Source of the DNA: Anaerolineales bacterium
Lineage (GTDB): Bacteria > Chloroflexota > Anaerolineae > Anaerolineales > UBA6663
NCBI GenBank assembly: GCA_020850595.1
Contig: JADZEK010000090.1
Span: forward strand, 40,557-104,556
Direction of reading: 5' to 3'
Length of the DNA stretch: 64,000 nt
Under the pieces are notes generated by a model. That model was given only the letters and a program-made list of their open reading frames with translations, searched no databases and had not been told where the DNA came from. This document shows positions 8,057-17,200 of this stretch, piece after piece (within the stretch, counting starts at the first letter, position 1; each line of letters starts with the position of its first letter). Both the position numbers and the translations under genes were made by a program.

Positions 8057-9484
8057 ATGGAGCACTATAACGCAGTCGTCATCGGCAGCGGGCCTGCGGG
8101 CCACACCTGCGCCGTTCGGCTGGCCCAACTCGGCGCGCGCGTGGCCGTCATCGAGCGCGACTATGTCGGCGGCATCTGCACCAACTGGGGCTGCACCCCC
8201 AGCAAGAGCATGATCGAGTCGGCCAAGATCGCCCGCGTGGTGCGCGAGAGCGCCCGCTACGGCGTCAATGTCTCCAGCTTCAGCGTGGATTTCAAGGCCG
8301 TCGCTCAGCGCCGCGATGAGGTGATCCGCACCTCGCGGCTGGAGGTCATGGAGCGGCTCCAACACCACAACGTGGACGTCTTCCAGGGCGAGGCCCACGT
8401 CATCACTCCGGGCCAGGTGCAAATCCGGCGCGGCAAGCTCGACCTCGACGGGGCCATCATGCACTACACCGGCCGCACCGAAGACCTCTCGGCCGACCAC
8501 ATCGTGCTGGCGACCGGTTCGGTGCCGGCCCTGCCCGACTTCGTCAAGCCGAACGACCCGTTTGTCGTCAGCAGCAACCGCCTCATTACCATCGGCGAGC
8601 TGCCCGGCCGGCTCACCATCGTCGGCGGCGGGGTCATCGGGCTGGAGTTCGCCACCATTTTCTCCAACCTGGGCAGCCAGGTCACCGTCATTGAGTTCCG
8701 CGACCACGTGCTTAACGGCATGGACCACGAGATTTCGCGCGCCATTGTGGACGAGATGACGGCGACGGGCGTGCGCATCCTTGCCTCGCACCGCGTGTTT
8801 TCCGTGGCGGCCGGGATGGTCTACGTGGAAGACATGGAGCGCCAAGAAGCGCTCGAAATCCCCGCCGATGCCATCCTCATCGCCACCGGCCGCGCTCCTG
8901 TTATTCAGAAGAGCATGTTCGACAAGCTTGGCATCGCCTACGACCAGCGCGGCATCGGCGTGGACGACTATCTGCGCACTAGCGTCCCCGGCGTGTGGGC
9001 CATCGGCGACGCCACCGGCAAGTCCATCCTGGCGCACGTCGGCATGCAGCAGGGTATCGTGGCGGCCGAGAACATCATGGAAGCCCCCGGCACGCCGCTG
9101 CGCAAGATGGATTACAGCGTCATCCCGGCCGTCGTCTACTCTATTCCGGAGATTGTCGGCGTCGGCGCCATCCCTGCCGATCTGGCGGGCGTAGAGGTCT
9201 TCAAGGTGCCCTTCAAGGCCAACCTGCGCGCCCACATTGAAGCCTACGACAGCGGTTTCATCAAGATTTGGGTCAAGTCCGACCGCGTTGTGGCCGCCCA
9301 GGCCATCGGCCACAACGTCTCCGAGATCATGCAGGAATTGGCGAACATGATTGCCCTGAACACGCCCCTGGCCGACGTGGCCCGCATCATTCACGCCCAC
9401 CCCACCTACTCCGAGATCACCCGCTCGGCGCTCGAATATGCCTTGGGCCGCGCCGTAGATTTTGTGCCGGAGCCTGTGCCGTAA
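8057..9484 (+). CDS. lpdA: Dihydrolipoamide dehydrogenase-type flavoprotein disulfide reductase
   Basis: A 475-residue pyridine-nucleotide disulfide oxidoreductase. The FAD Rossmann motif GSGPAGHTCA starts near residue 10. The redox disulfide lies in GGICTNWGCTPSK near residue 40 (C-x4-C, as in lipoamide dehydrogenases). The NAD(H) site is GGGVIGLEFA near 190, and the second FAD motif is VWAIGDATG near 312. The C-terminal interface domain ends with HAHPTYSE, which carries the His-Glu catalytic pair donated across the dimer. Family members oxidise dihydrolipoamide of 2-oxoacid dehydrogenases or the glycine system. No E1, E2 or lipoyl protein is adjacent, so the partner is unknown and a soluble transhydrogenase or mercuric-reductase-like role is possible. 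The start is set by AGAGGAG just before the ATG. Confidence 0.85.
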   Translation: MEHYNAVVIGSGPAGHTCAVRLAQLGARVAVIERDYVGGICTNWGCTPSKSMIESAKIARVVRESARYGVNVSSFSVDFKAVAQRRDEVIRTSRLEVMERLQHHNVDVFQGEAHVITPGQVQIRRGKLDLDGAIMHYTGRTEDLSADHIVLATGSVPALPDFVKPNDPFVVSSNRLITIGELPGRLTIVGGGVIGLEFATIFSNLGSQVTVIEFRDHVLNGMDHEISRAIVDEMTATGVRILASHRVFSVAAGMVYVEDMERQEALEIPADAILIATGRAPVIQKSMFDKLGIAYDQRGIGVDDYLRTSVPGVWAIGDATGKSILAHVGMQQGIVAAENIMEAPGTPLRKMDYSVIPAVVYSIPEIVGVGAIPADLAGVEVFKVPFKANLRAHIEAYDSGFIKIWVKSDRVVAAQAIGHNVSEIMQELANMIALNTPLADVARIIHAHPTYSEITRSALEYALGRAVDFVPEPVP

Positions 9485-9524
9485 CGTTTTCCGTAACGAT
9501 TGGCGGACGCCTGTTCGCTACAGT
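9480..9524 (+). promoter_or_regulatory. Tandem CGTAACG box with -10-like hexamer (copy 2)
   Basis: CGTAACGTTTTCCGTAACG begins at 9480 and continues as ATTGGC to 9504. TACAGT follows at 9519-9524, 14 bases after the box, the same distance as in the copy at 6066. It overlaps the stop codon of the flavoprotein gene. The predicted start near 9531 would leave almost no leader before the ATG at 9534. Confidence 0.55.
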
Positions 9525-9533
9525 GGGGTCACC

Positions 9534-11162
9534 ATGACAACCTTCTTCCGCAATCTCTGGCAGAACCTGGTTGGCGGTGGCCGGCGCGAAGCGCCGCAGG
9601 TCGTGGCGCTCGTCACCGACCGCCCGCGCCACGCTCCCGGCCCGCAGGTGGATATTGCCCCAGATGACCCCATCGTGGGCTATTTCCAGATGGCTTCCGG
9701 CGCGGTGGAGATTGACAAGCTCGACCTGGCCTCGCCCGGCCTGCGCGCCCTGAAGGCCGCCGGGGTCAAGCTGGCCGTGCCACTGGTCAGCCAGGGCGAG
9801 CTGATCGGCCTGCTCAACCTCGGGCCGCGCCTGAGCGAGCAAGACTACTCGGCCGACGACCGCGCCCTGCTCAGCAACCTGGCGACCCAGGCCGGGCCGG
9901 CCGTGCGCGTCGCCCAGCTCGTCCGCCAGCAGCAGATTGAGGCCCAAACCCGCGAGCGCCTGGAGCAGGAGCTGCGCGTGGCCCGTCTGATCCAGCAGAC
10001 CCTGCTGCCCAAGGAGATGCCCAACCTGCCGGGCTGGAGCGTGGCGGGCTATTACCAGCCCGCCCGCGCCGTCGGCGGCGACTTCTACGACTTCCTGACC
10101 CTGGCCGATGGCCGCCTGGGCCTGGTGGTCGGCGACGTGACCGACAAGGGCGTACCCGCCGCGCTGGTGATGGCGACCACGCGCGCCATCATGCGCGGCG
10201 CGGCGCGCCAATTCGACCAGCCGGGACAAGTGCTCGAGCGCGCCAATGAACTGCTGGTGCCCGACATCCCGCGCAACATGTTTGTGACCTGCCTTTACGC
10301 CATCCTCGATCCGCAGACCGGCCGCCTGGTCTACGCCAACGCCGGCCACGATCTGCCCTACCGCCACCACCAGGCCGGGGCCGATGAACTGCGCGCCACC
10401 GGCATGCCCCTGGGCCTGCTGCCCGGCATGATCTACGAAGAGAAAGAAACCATCGTGCGGCCGGGCGAGACCATCGTCTTCTACAGCGATGGCCTGGTCG
10501 AGGCGCATAATGCTGAGCGCGCCATGTTCAGCTTTGGCCGCTTGCAGTCGCTCGTGGGCGGCTATGCCGGCCACAGCGCCGACCTCGTCAAGTTCCTGCT
10601 CGACCAGTTGGCCGCCTTCACCGGGCCGGATTGGGAACAGGAAGACGACGTCACCCTGGTCACGCTGGAGCGCGCCCCGTTGCCGGAGGGCGCGCCGGGC
10701 GGCGGCGCAGAAACCGAGGGCGAGTGGCGCACCCTGGCGCACTTCCAGTGGTCGAGCGAACCGGGCAACGAGCGCCTCGCCATGGCGCAAGTCGCCGCGG
10801 TGGTCAAGGACGAAGCTTTGCCGCCCGAGCGCCTGGAGCGTCTGAAGACCGGCGTGGCCGAAGCCACCATGAACGCCATGGAGCACGGCAACAAATTCAA
10901 GCCCGAAGTGCCGGTAGATTTCGTGGTGCTGGCCTCACCGCGGGCGCTGGCGGTGCGCATCACCGACTACGGCGGCGCGCAGGTGATCCCCGAGGCCCAG
11001 ACCCCCAACCTGGAAGCCAAGCTGGCCGGTGAACAGACCCCGCGCGGCTGGGGCTTGTTCTTGATTGAGAAGATGGTAGATGAGGTGAACGTGACGGCTG
11101 GGGATGGCACGCACACCCTCGAACTGGTTATGTATCGCGGAGGAGGGCAAGATGGCCACTAA
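9534..11162 (+). CDS. PP2C/SpoIIE-type phosphatase with fused RsbW-like ATPase domain
   Basis: A 542-residue cytoplasmic regulator of the partner-switching type. Residues 40-130 look like the end of a GAF domain (KLAVPLVSQGELIGLLNLG). A coiled linker with the usual phosphatase entry LIQQTLLPKEMP follows. The SpoIIE/PP2C domain spans about 175-395. It shows GGDFYDF, VVGDVTDKGVPAAL and DDVTLV, which carry the metal-binding aspartates. Residues 410-535 are a GHKL serine-kinase domain of the RsbW/SpoIIAB class (EATMNAMEHGNKF, then RITDYGG). Phosphatase and anti-sigma-kinase domains are therefore on one chain. Two STAS proteins follow, the first overlapping this gene by 11 bases. The natural reading is that this protein phosphorylates and dephosphorylates them. 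Confidence 0.9.
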   Translation: MTTFFRNLWQNLVGGGRREAPQVVALVTDRPRHAPGPQVDIAPDDPIVGYFQMASGAVEIDKLDLASPGLRALKAAGVKLAVPLVSQGELIGLLNLGPRLSEQDYSADDRALLSNLATQAGPAVRVAQLVRQQQIEAQTRERLEQELRVARLIQQTLLPKEMPNLPGWSVAGYYQPARAVGGDFYDFLTLADGRLGLVVGDVTDKGVPAALVMATTRAIMRGAARQFDQPGQVLERANELLVPDIPRNMFVTCLYAILDPQTGRLVYANAGHDLPYRHHQAGADELRATGMPLGLLPGMIYEEKETIVRPGETIVFYSDGLVEAHNAERAMFSFGRLQSLVGGYAGHSADLVKFLLDQLAAFTGPDWEQEDDVTLVTLERAPLPEGAPGGGAETEGEWRTLAHFQWSSEPGNERLAMAQVAAVVKDEALPPERLERLKTGVAEATMNAMEHGNKFKPEVPVDFVVLASPRALAVRITDYGGAQVIPEAQTPNLEAKLAGEQTPRGWGLFLIEKMVDEVNVTAGDGTHTLELVMYRGGGQDGH

Positions 11163-11499
11163 GGCGCTGGAAGCCACTGTGCGCCAGCAAGGCGCCGTCG
11201 CCGTGATTGACCTGCGCGGCGAGATAGACTCGTTCGGCGAGGAAGCGCTCAACAACGCGTATGCCGAGGCCGAGCGCCGCAACCCGTCCGCCGTGCTGCT
11301 CAACTTCGCGGCGGTTGAGTACATCAACAGCACCGGGATTGCGCTGATCGTGGGCCTGCTGGCGCGCGCCCGCAAGAGCGCCCGCCGCCTGCTCACCACC
11401 GGCCTGAGCAGCCACTACGTCGAAATCTTCACCATCACACGCCTGGCCGACTTCATGAACATTTATCCCGATGAGGCCTCGGCGCTCGCCCAGGCCTAA
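11152..11499 (+). CDS. STAS-domain anti-sigma factor antagonist
   Basis: A 115-residue single STAS domain, the size of RsbV/SpoIIAA. The segment VEYINSTGIALIVGLL contains the serine expected to be phosphorylated by an RsbW-type kinase. In the family, the unphosphorylated form binds the kinase and frees its other partner. The start codon overlaps the end of the phosphatase gene, behind GGAGGAGGG, so the two are translationally coupled. It is paralogous to the next gene. No sigma factor is nearby, so the output could be a sigma factor elsewhere or another target altogether. Confidence 0.9.
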   Translation: MATKALEATVRQQGAVAVIDLRGEIDSFGEEALNNAYAEAERRNPSAVLLNFAAVEYINSTGIALIVGLLARARKSARRLLTTGLSSHYVEIFTITRLADFMNIYPDEASALAQA

Positions 11500-11534
11500 C
11501 CCACCCATCGCTCGCCTACCCTGAAGGAGTGCGC

Positions 11535-11885
11535 ATGTCCAAGCCCATCGCCACCCTGTCCACCCGCAAGCTCAGCGACGCCGTCAGCGTCATTGACGTC
11601 AAAGGCGAGGTGACCGCCGCCGCCGAGACAGCCCTGATGGACGCCTACAACGCGGCTGGGGCGCAGGTCAAGGCCATTGTTCTGAACTTCTCCGGCCTCG
11701 AGTATATGAACAGCAGCGGCATCGGCCTGCTGGTGACGCTCCTGATCCGAGTCAACCGCCAGAAGCAGCGCCTGCTGGCCTACGGCCTGAGCGACCATTA
11801 CCGGCAGATTTTTGATCTCACCCGCCTCGATGAGGCCATCGGCATCCATGCCGACGAGGCCGCCGCGCTGGCCGCCGCGGCCTAG
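11535..11885 (+). CDS. STAS-domain anti-sigma factor antagonist (second copy)
   Basis: A 116-residue STAS protein, clearly paralogous to the gene just upstream. It shares the folds LRG/VKGE, AIVLNFSGLEYMNSSGIGLLVTLL and the HYRQIF-LTRLDE tail. The phosphorylatable serine is in YMNSSG. GAAGGAG at 11523-11529 selects the ATG at 11535 over a GTG two codons earlier that overlaps that site. Having two antagonists next to one bifunctional phosphatase/kinase suggests graded or competing inputs, but that is inference. Confidence 0.9.
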   Translation: MSKPIATLSTRKLSDAVSVIDVKGEVTAAAETALMDAYNAAGAQVKAIVLNFSGLEYMNSSGIGLLVTLLIRVNRQKQRLLAYGLSDHYRQIFDLTRLDEAIGIHADEAAALAAAA

Positions 11886-11925
11886 CGCCGGATCGGGCTG
11901 GGCAGAGGCCCAGACCAGCGAAGCC

Positions 11926-12708
11926 ATGAGCGCCAAGCCTCCCCAAGGCGATCAGCAGCAGCGCAGCCGCGCGAGTTGGGCCGCGCCGGTAGACCGCCTC
12001 AAGGTCAGCGAAGTGCCGGCCGGCGCCACCAACCTGAACGTGGACGGCCGCGACCTGGCCAGCCCCATGCAGGGCTTCGGCCCCGTCTGGAAGAAGACCT
12101 ACAAAATTCGGCTCACCGGCCTGCCGGCGACCCCGGCAGAGGTCATGCGCGCCTGGAAAGAGAACTTTCCCAAGTTTCAGCCGCCCGAGAACCAGTTCTA
12201 CCCGCCCATGGCGGGCGTCAAGCCGGGCGAGGTGCTCTTCATCAGCGCCACGCTGCCGGCCTTCCCCGGCCTCAAGGTCGGCATCCCCGTGTCGGCGGGC
12301 GTCATGGTCATGTACGCCGACGATGAGCTGTTCACCGTGATGACCCCGGCTGGCTTCCCCGAAGCGGGGTGGAATACCTTCAGCGCCTACGAAGAAGACG
12401 GCGTGACCGTGGCCCAGGTGCAGTCTATGGCCCGCAGCGCCGACCCGATCTACGAGTTCGGCTTCCGCTTCATGGGTGGGGCCAAACAGCAGGAGAAGAT
12501 TTGGGCCTATGTGCTGCTGCATGTCGCGCAGCACTTCGGCGTGCAGAGCGAGGTGGTGACCAACTTCGAGTGTCTCGACCCCAGCCTGCAATGGGGGCAA
12601 AGCCGCAACGTCTGGCACAACGCCATCATTCGCACGACCTTCTACAAGCTCGGCGCCCCTTTTCGCTGGCTGGCCGCCCGCTTCAAGAAACCTGCCGCGG
12701 CCGCCTAA
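11926..12708 (+). CDS. Conserved-looking protein of unknown function, coupled to a flavoprotein
   Basis: 260 residues, soluble, with no signal peptide or obvious membrane span. I do not recognise the family. Composition is that of a real gene, with mixed beta-strand and helix segments such as VWKKTYKIRLTGLPATPAEV, KPGEVLFISATLPAF and GVMVMYADDELFTVMTP. The C-terminal 100 residues are rich in aromatics (EKIWAYVLLHVAQHFGVQ, then NVWHNAII). The look is of an alpha/beta ligand-binding or SRPBCC-like fold, but that is only a guess. The stop codon directly abuts the ATG of the next gene (12709). Co-translation with the phytoene-desaturase-like enzyme therefore suggests a shared substrate or a lipid-related role. 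Confidence 0.75.
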   Translation: MSAKPPQGDQQQRSRASWAAPVDRLKVSEVPAGATNLNVDGRDLASPMQGFGPVWKKTYKIRLTGLPATPAEVMRAWKENFPKFQPPENQFYPPMAGVKPGEVLFISATLPAFPGLKVGIPVSAGVMVMYADDELFTVMTPAGFPEAGWNTFSAYEEDGVTVAQVQSMARSADPIYEFGFRFMGGAKQQEKIWAYVLLHVAQHFGVQSEVVTNFECLDPSLQWGQSRNVWHNAIIRTTFYKLGAPFRWLAARFKKPAAAA

Positions 12709-14136
12709 ATGCCAAAGTCTTACGATGCGGTGGTGGTCGGGGCAGGGCCCAACGGCCTGGCCGCGGCCATCACGCTGGCGCAGGCCGGGCGCTCGGTGCT
12801 GGTGCGCGAGGCGTCGGCTACTATCGGCGGCGGCGCGCGCTCAGCCGAACTGACCCTCCCCGGCTACATCCACGACATCTGCTCGGCCATCCACCCGCTG
12901 TCGCGCATCTCGCCCTTCCTGCGCGGGCTTGACCTGGCCGCGCACGGCTTGCAGTGGGTAGACCCGCCCGCCGCGCTGGCCCACCCCCTCGACGACGGCC
13001 CAGCCGTGATCGTGGAGCGCTCGGTGGAGGCGACCGCCGCGACGCTTGGGCCTGATGCCGCCGCCTACCGCCGCCTGATGCAGCCGTTTGTGGGCCACTG
13101 GGCCGAGATGGCCGATGACCTGCTTGGCCCGCTCCCGTTACCCCCGCGCCACCCCATCCTCATGGCGCGCTTTGGCCTGAAAGGTGGCTGGCCCGCCGCC
13201 TGGGTCAAGCGTGCCAACTTCCGCGGCGTGCGCGCCCCCGCGTTGTTCGCGGGCAGCGCCGCCCACTCCATGCTGCCCTTGAGCGCGCTGCTCACCGCCG
13301 CGGTGGGGCTGCTCATCGGCGGCAGCGCCCATGCCGTCGGCTGGCCCCTGGCCCGCCAAGGGTCGCAAAGCATTGCCGATGCCCTGGCCGGGCTGCTGCG
13401 CTCGCTGGGCGGCGAGATCGAGACCAACGCGCCCGTCACCAACGTGGATGAACTGCCTCCCGCGCGCCATATCTTGTTTGACCTGACGCCGCGCCAGGTG
13501 GTCAAGATCGCCGGGCACAAACTACCGAGCGGCTACGTGCGCCGCTTGCAGGGCTTCCGCTATGGCGTGGGCGTGTTCAAGCTCGACTATGCCCTCGACG
13601 GCCCAATCCCCTGGCGCGACCCGGCCATCTTGCGCGCGGCCACGGCCCACCTGGGCGGCACGTTTGGCGAAATTGCGGCGGGCGAGGCCGCCGTGTGGCG
13701 CGGTGAGCACCCGGAGCGGCCGTTCGTGCTGCTGGCTCAGGCCAGCCTGTTTGACGAGGCGCGCGCCCCGGCGGGCAAGCACACCGTGTGGGCCTACTGC
13801 CACGTGCCGCACGGTTCCACCGTGGATATGAGCGAGCGCGTCACCGCGCAGATTGAGCGCTTCGCGCCGGGCTTCCGCGACCGCATCCTGGCCGTCAGCA
13901 AACGCGGCCCGGCCGAGGTCGAAGCCCACAACCCCAACTACATTGGCGGCGACATCAACGGCGGCGTGCAAGATTGGCGGCAGTTCTTCACGCGGCCGGT
14001 GGCGCGTGCTGTGCCATATTCCACGCCCAATCCTCAGCTTTACTTTTGCTCGTCTTCCACTCCGCCCGGCGGGGGCGTGCACGGCATGTGCGGCTACCAC
14101 GCCGCGCGGGCCGTCCTGCGCGCCAGCCGCGGCTAG
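12709..14136 (+). CDS. Phytoene desaturase-like NAD(P)/FAD-dependent oxidoreductase
   Basis: A 475-residue flavoprotein. The N-terminal dinucleotide-binding motif is [20 protein letters not shown], followed by the family segment [15 protein letters not shown]. The C-terminal FAD closure reads [21 protein letters not shown]. The layout matches the phytoene-desaturase/CrtI-like clade often annotated simply as NAD(P)/FAD-dependent oxidoreductase, not a monoamine oxidase. No other carotenoid gene is present, so a carotenoid role cannot be claimed. A polyprenyl or fatty substrate is possible. There is no space between it and the preceding unknown gene, which means one transcript and likely translational coupling. 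No terminator of note follows. Confidence 0.8.
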   Translation: MPKSYDAVVVGAGPNGLAAAITLAQAGRSVLVREASATIGGGARSAELTLPGYIHDICSAIHPLSRISPFLRGLDLAAHGLQWVDPPAALAHPLDDGPAVIVERSVEATAATLGPDAAAYRRLMQPFVGHWAEMADDLLGPLPLPPRHPILMARFGLKGGWPAAWVKRANFRGVRAPALFAGSAAHSMLPLSALLTAAVGLLIGGSAHAVGWPLARQGSQSIADALAGLLRSLGGEIETNAPVTNVDELPPARHILFDLTPRQVVKIAGHKLPSGYVRRLQGFRYGVGVFKLDYALDGPIPWRDPAILRAATAHLGGTFGEIAAGEAAVWRGEHPERPFVLLAQASLFDEARAPAGKHTVWAYCHVPHGSTVDMSERVTAQIERFAPGFRDRILAVSKRGPAEVEAHNPNYIGGDINGGVQDWRQFFTRPVARAVPYSTPNPQLYFCSSSTPPGGGVHGMCGYHAARAVLRASRG

Positions 14137-14175
14137 CGTAGGAGCAAGCTCCTGGCGCGCCGGTGACGGGCGGCC

Positions 14176-14204
14176 TTGTGCTGCCCACCATTGGCCGGTA
14201 AAAT
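14176..14204 (+). promoter_or_regulatory. Promoter of the secreted protease
   Basis: TTGTGC at 14176-14181 and TAAAAT at 14199-14204 with a 17-base spacer. The predicted start is near 14211, about 47 bases before the ATG at 14258. Confidence 0.6.
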
Positions 14205-14257
14205 AGTCTCAGCGGGCAGAATTTCCTCAGGCCCGCATTCGCCATGGGGGAGCCAAC

Positions 14258-17200
14258 ATGCGCCGCATCATCCACACGCTCGTTTGCCTTAGCCTGGCCC
14301 TGCCGCTGCTGACGTCGCTACCGGCCGGGGCGCAGTCGCCCGCCGTCGCACCCGCGCCGGCCACTGCCCCTGCGGCCAGCCAGCCGGCGGCCTACGCGCC
14401 CGGTGTGGTCCTCATCGGGCTGAAGCCCGGCCATTCCGTGGCGCTGGAAGGCCTTGCGGACTCGGCCGGGGCTGCACTGGAGGTGACGCTCGGACAGCTT
14501 GGCGTGCGGCAGGTCGAGCCGCTGTTGCCTCTGACATCAAGCAGCGCGCCGGCGCTCGCGGGGGCGAGTGCGCTGGGCCAAATCTACCGGTTGCGGCTGC
14601 TGCCCAGCGCGGATGTGCCGGCGGCGGTGGCGGTGTTGCAGGCTGACCCGGCGGTGGCGTTCGCCGAGCCGGACTACGTGGCCCACCTGATCACCACGCC
14701 CAACGACCCAGAATTCGCCGAGCAGTGGGCGTTGGCGACGATCAACGCCCCGGCCGCCTGGAATGTGGTGACGGGCACGCCCACGGTGAGCATCGCGGTG
14801 ATTGACGCCGGCCTGGATATCACGCACCCGGAGCTTGCCAACCAGCTTTGGACCAATCCGGGCGAGACGCCTGGCAACAGCCTGGATGACGACAACAACG
14901 GCTATGTGGATGACCTGCACGGCGCGAACATCTACGGCCAGAACGCCGACCTGACCGACACGACCGGCCACGGCACGCAGGTGGCGGGCATCATGGCGGC
15001 GCAGACCAACAACGCGCTAGGCGTGGCGGGTGTGTGCTGGCAGTGCCGTCTGATGATCGTCAAGGTGGTGCAGCCGGGCGGGATCGCCAACTATTCCGAC
15101 ATCGCGGCGGGCATCGCGTATGCCGCCCAGAAGGGTGCGCAAGTCATCAACCTCAGCCTGGGTGGCTTGACCGACTCGGCCACGCTGCGGGCGGCCATCG
15201 CCGCCGCGGCGCCCTCGGCGGTGATTGTGGCCGGGGCCGGCAACAACAACAGCGCCGCGCCGTTCTACCCCGCCGCCTATCCCGAGGTGGTGGCGGTGGC
15301 TGGCACGACGATCAGCGACACGAAGGTCAGCACCTCCAACTATGGGAGCTGGGTGGACCTCACCGCGCCCGGCGAGCTCATCACCACCACGCTCGACGGC
15401 GGCAGCTACGGGCCGGCCAGTGGCACTTCGCTGGCGGCGCCGTTCGTGGCGGGCGCGGCGGCCCTGTTGCGCAGCCAGCACCCCGGTTGGTCGCCCGCGT
15501 TGGTGCGGGCACAGTTGTTGCACACCGCCGTAGACATTGACGCGCTCAACCCCAGCTACGCAGGTCAGTTGGGTCACGGCCGGCTCGATCTGGCGGCGGC
15601 TGTCACCAACACGCCTGTGCCGCTCATCACCCTGCAGCAAGTACTGGTCAACAATCAGGCCAATGGCACACCCGCCCCAAACTCAACGGCCGACGTGGCC
15701 TTCGCGCTCTATAACGACTGGGGCCGGGCCACGAACCTCCAGGCGACGCTCACTGGCGGCGGCGCGCACGTTACGGTCCTTACGGCCACGGTGGCCTATG
15801 ACCCGCTCGATGCCTACCAGACCTCAGCAGGCAAGGGCGTGGCCCGGATTAGCATCGCCAATGCGGCCGGATTTGGCGCGGCGCTGCCGTTCACGCTCAC
15901 ACTGACGGCGGCCGGCGGTTACTCGGCCGCGTTCCCGGTCACGGTGACGACGCAATCCCAGATGGTGGATGTCAGTGGTACTTTGCTGGCCAATACGACC
16001 TGGACCAACAATCATGTCTACCACGTGGTTGACACAGTTGCGATTGCCAATGGCTACACGCTTACAATCGAGGCCGGCACGGTGGTCATGTTCGAAGCGG
16101 ATAAGGCGCTGTACGTCCTGGGCAACTTGGTGGCGATTGGTACGGCCGAACAGCCCATCGTGTTCACCTCTGCCAGCAATACACCGGCGGGCGGGGATTG
16201 GGACCGAATCCTGTTCGCGTACGGCAGCACGGACACAGTTTTCGACGGCGAGTTCAATTACGTCAGCGGCTCGATCATCAGCCACGCCACAATTGAGTAT
16301 GGCGGCGATATCTACGCCGAAGATACCTCCCTCTACTTCGGGCACAACGAAGTTCGCAATATGGGCGGCCTAGCCGGGGATGGCCCCATGACGGTGGTAA
16401 AAGACAACGCATTCACCAATGCCGGTATCTGGCATACCGGCAGCATGCAGGCTATTGGCAATACCATCACCAACGGCGGATTGACGTTGGATGGGGCCGG
16501 ATTGGTGAGCCACAACTCCGTGGCAGGCGGTTCGGTCAGCATTCGCGTAGCGGATGTGGTCTCCAACCGATTTGTCGGCCAGGACGGCGAGGTGCTGATC
16601 AACGGCACAGGCGTCATCAGCGGTAACCTGATTGCGAACAATACCGGCAACGGCCTGCGTGTGCTTGGGTGGCCGACCGTGATGAACAACACCATCGTGG
16701 GCAACGGCGCCGTGGTTTTCACCGAAGATAGCGTTGGCCCGTCGCAGGTGCACCACAATAACCTGATCGCGGCGGCCGGGCAGTTCGCCTTCCGCAACAA
16801 CACGGCCAGTAATCCCAGCGCCACCGACAATTGGTGGGGAACGACCAGCGCCGCAACGATTAATGGCTTGATCCGAGACGGCTTGGACCAAGTCGGCTAC
16901 GGCATTGTGACCTATAACCCGGTGCTCACCGGCCCGGAGGCCGCCGCGCCGGCGTATGTTACGGCGGTAGACATCAACCCAGATACAACGCTGGGCATCC
17001 AAACGGGCACGTTCCAGGTAGCGTTCAGCGCGCCTATGGATCAGAGCGTAGATCCGGCGTTGACCTTCGGCTCGGCGGCGCCATATGATGCGTTCAGCAT
17101 CACCGATGGGGCTGTCTGGCTGGACGCCACGCACTGGCAGGCCACGTTCGATGTGACCTCTCTAGTGGCGCGCGGGGTGTATACGGTCAGCGTCAGCGGC

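Noticed and set aside
8036..9400. Leftward open frame of about 450 codons opposite the flavoprotein gene
   Set aside because: Mirror frame. The peptide is His/Asp/Gly-rich without domains, and the sense strand has all catalytic motifs.
14137..14175. GGAGCAAGCTCC after the phytoene-desaturase-like gene as a terminator
   Set aside because: The stem is only five to six base pairs with a two-base gap and no T-tract.
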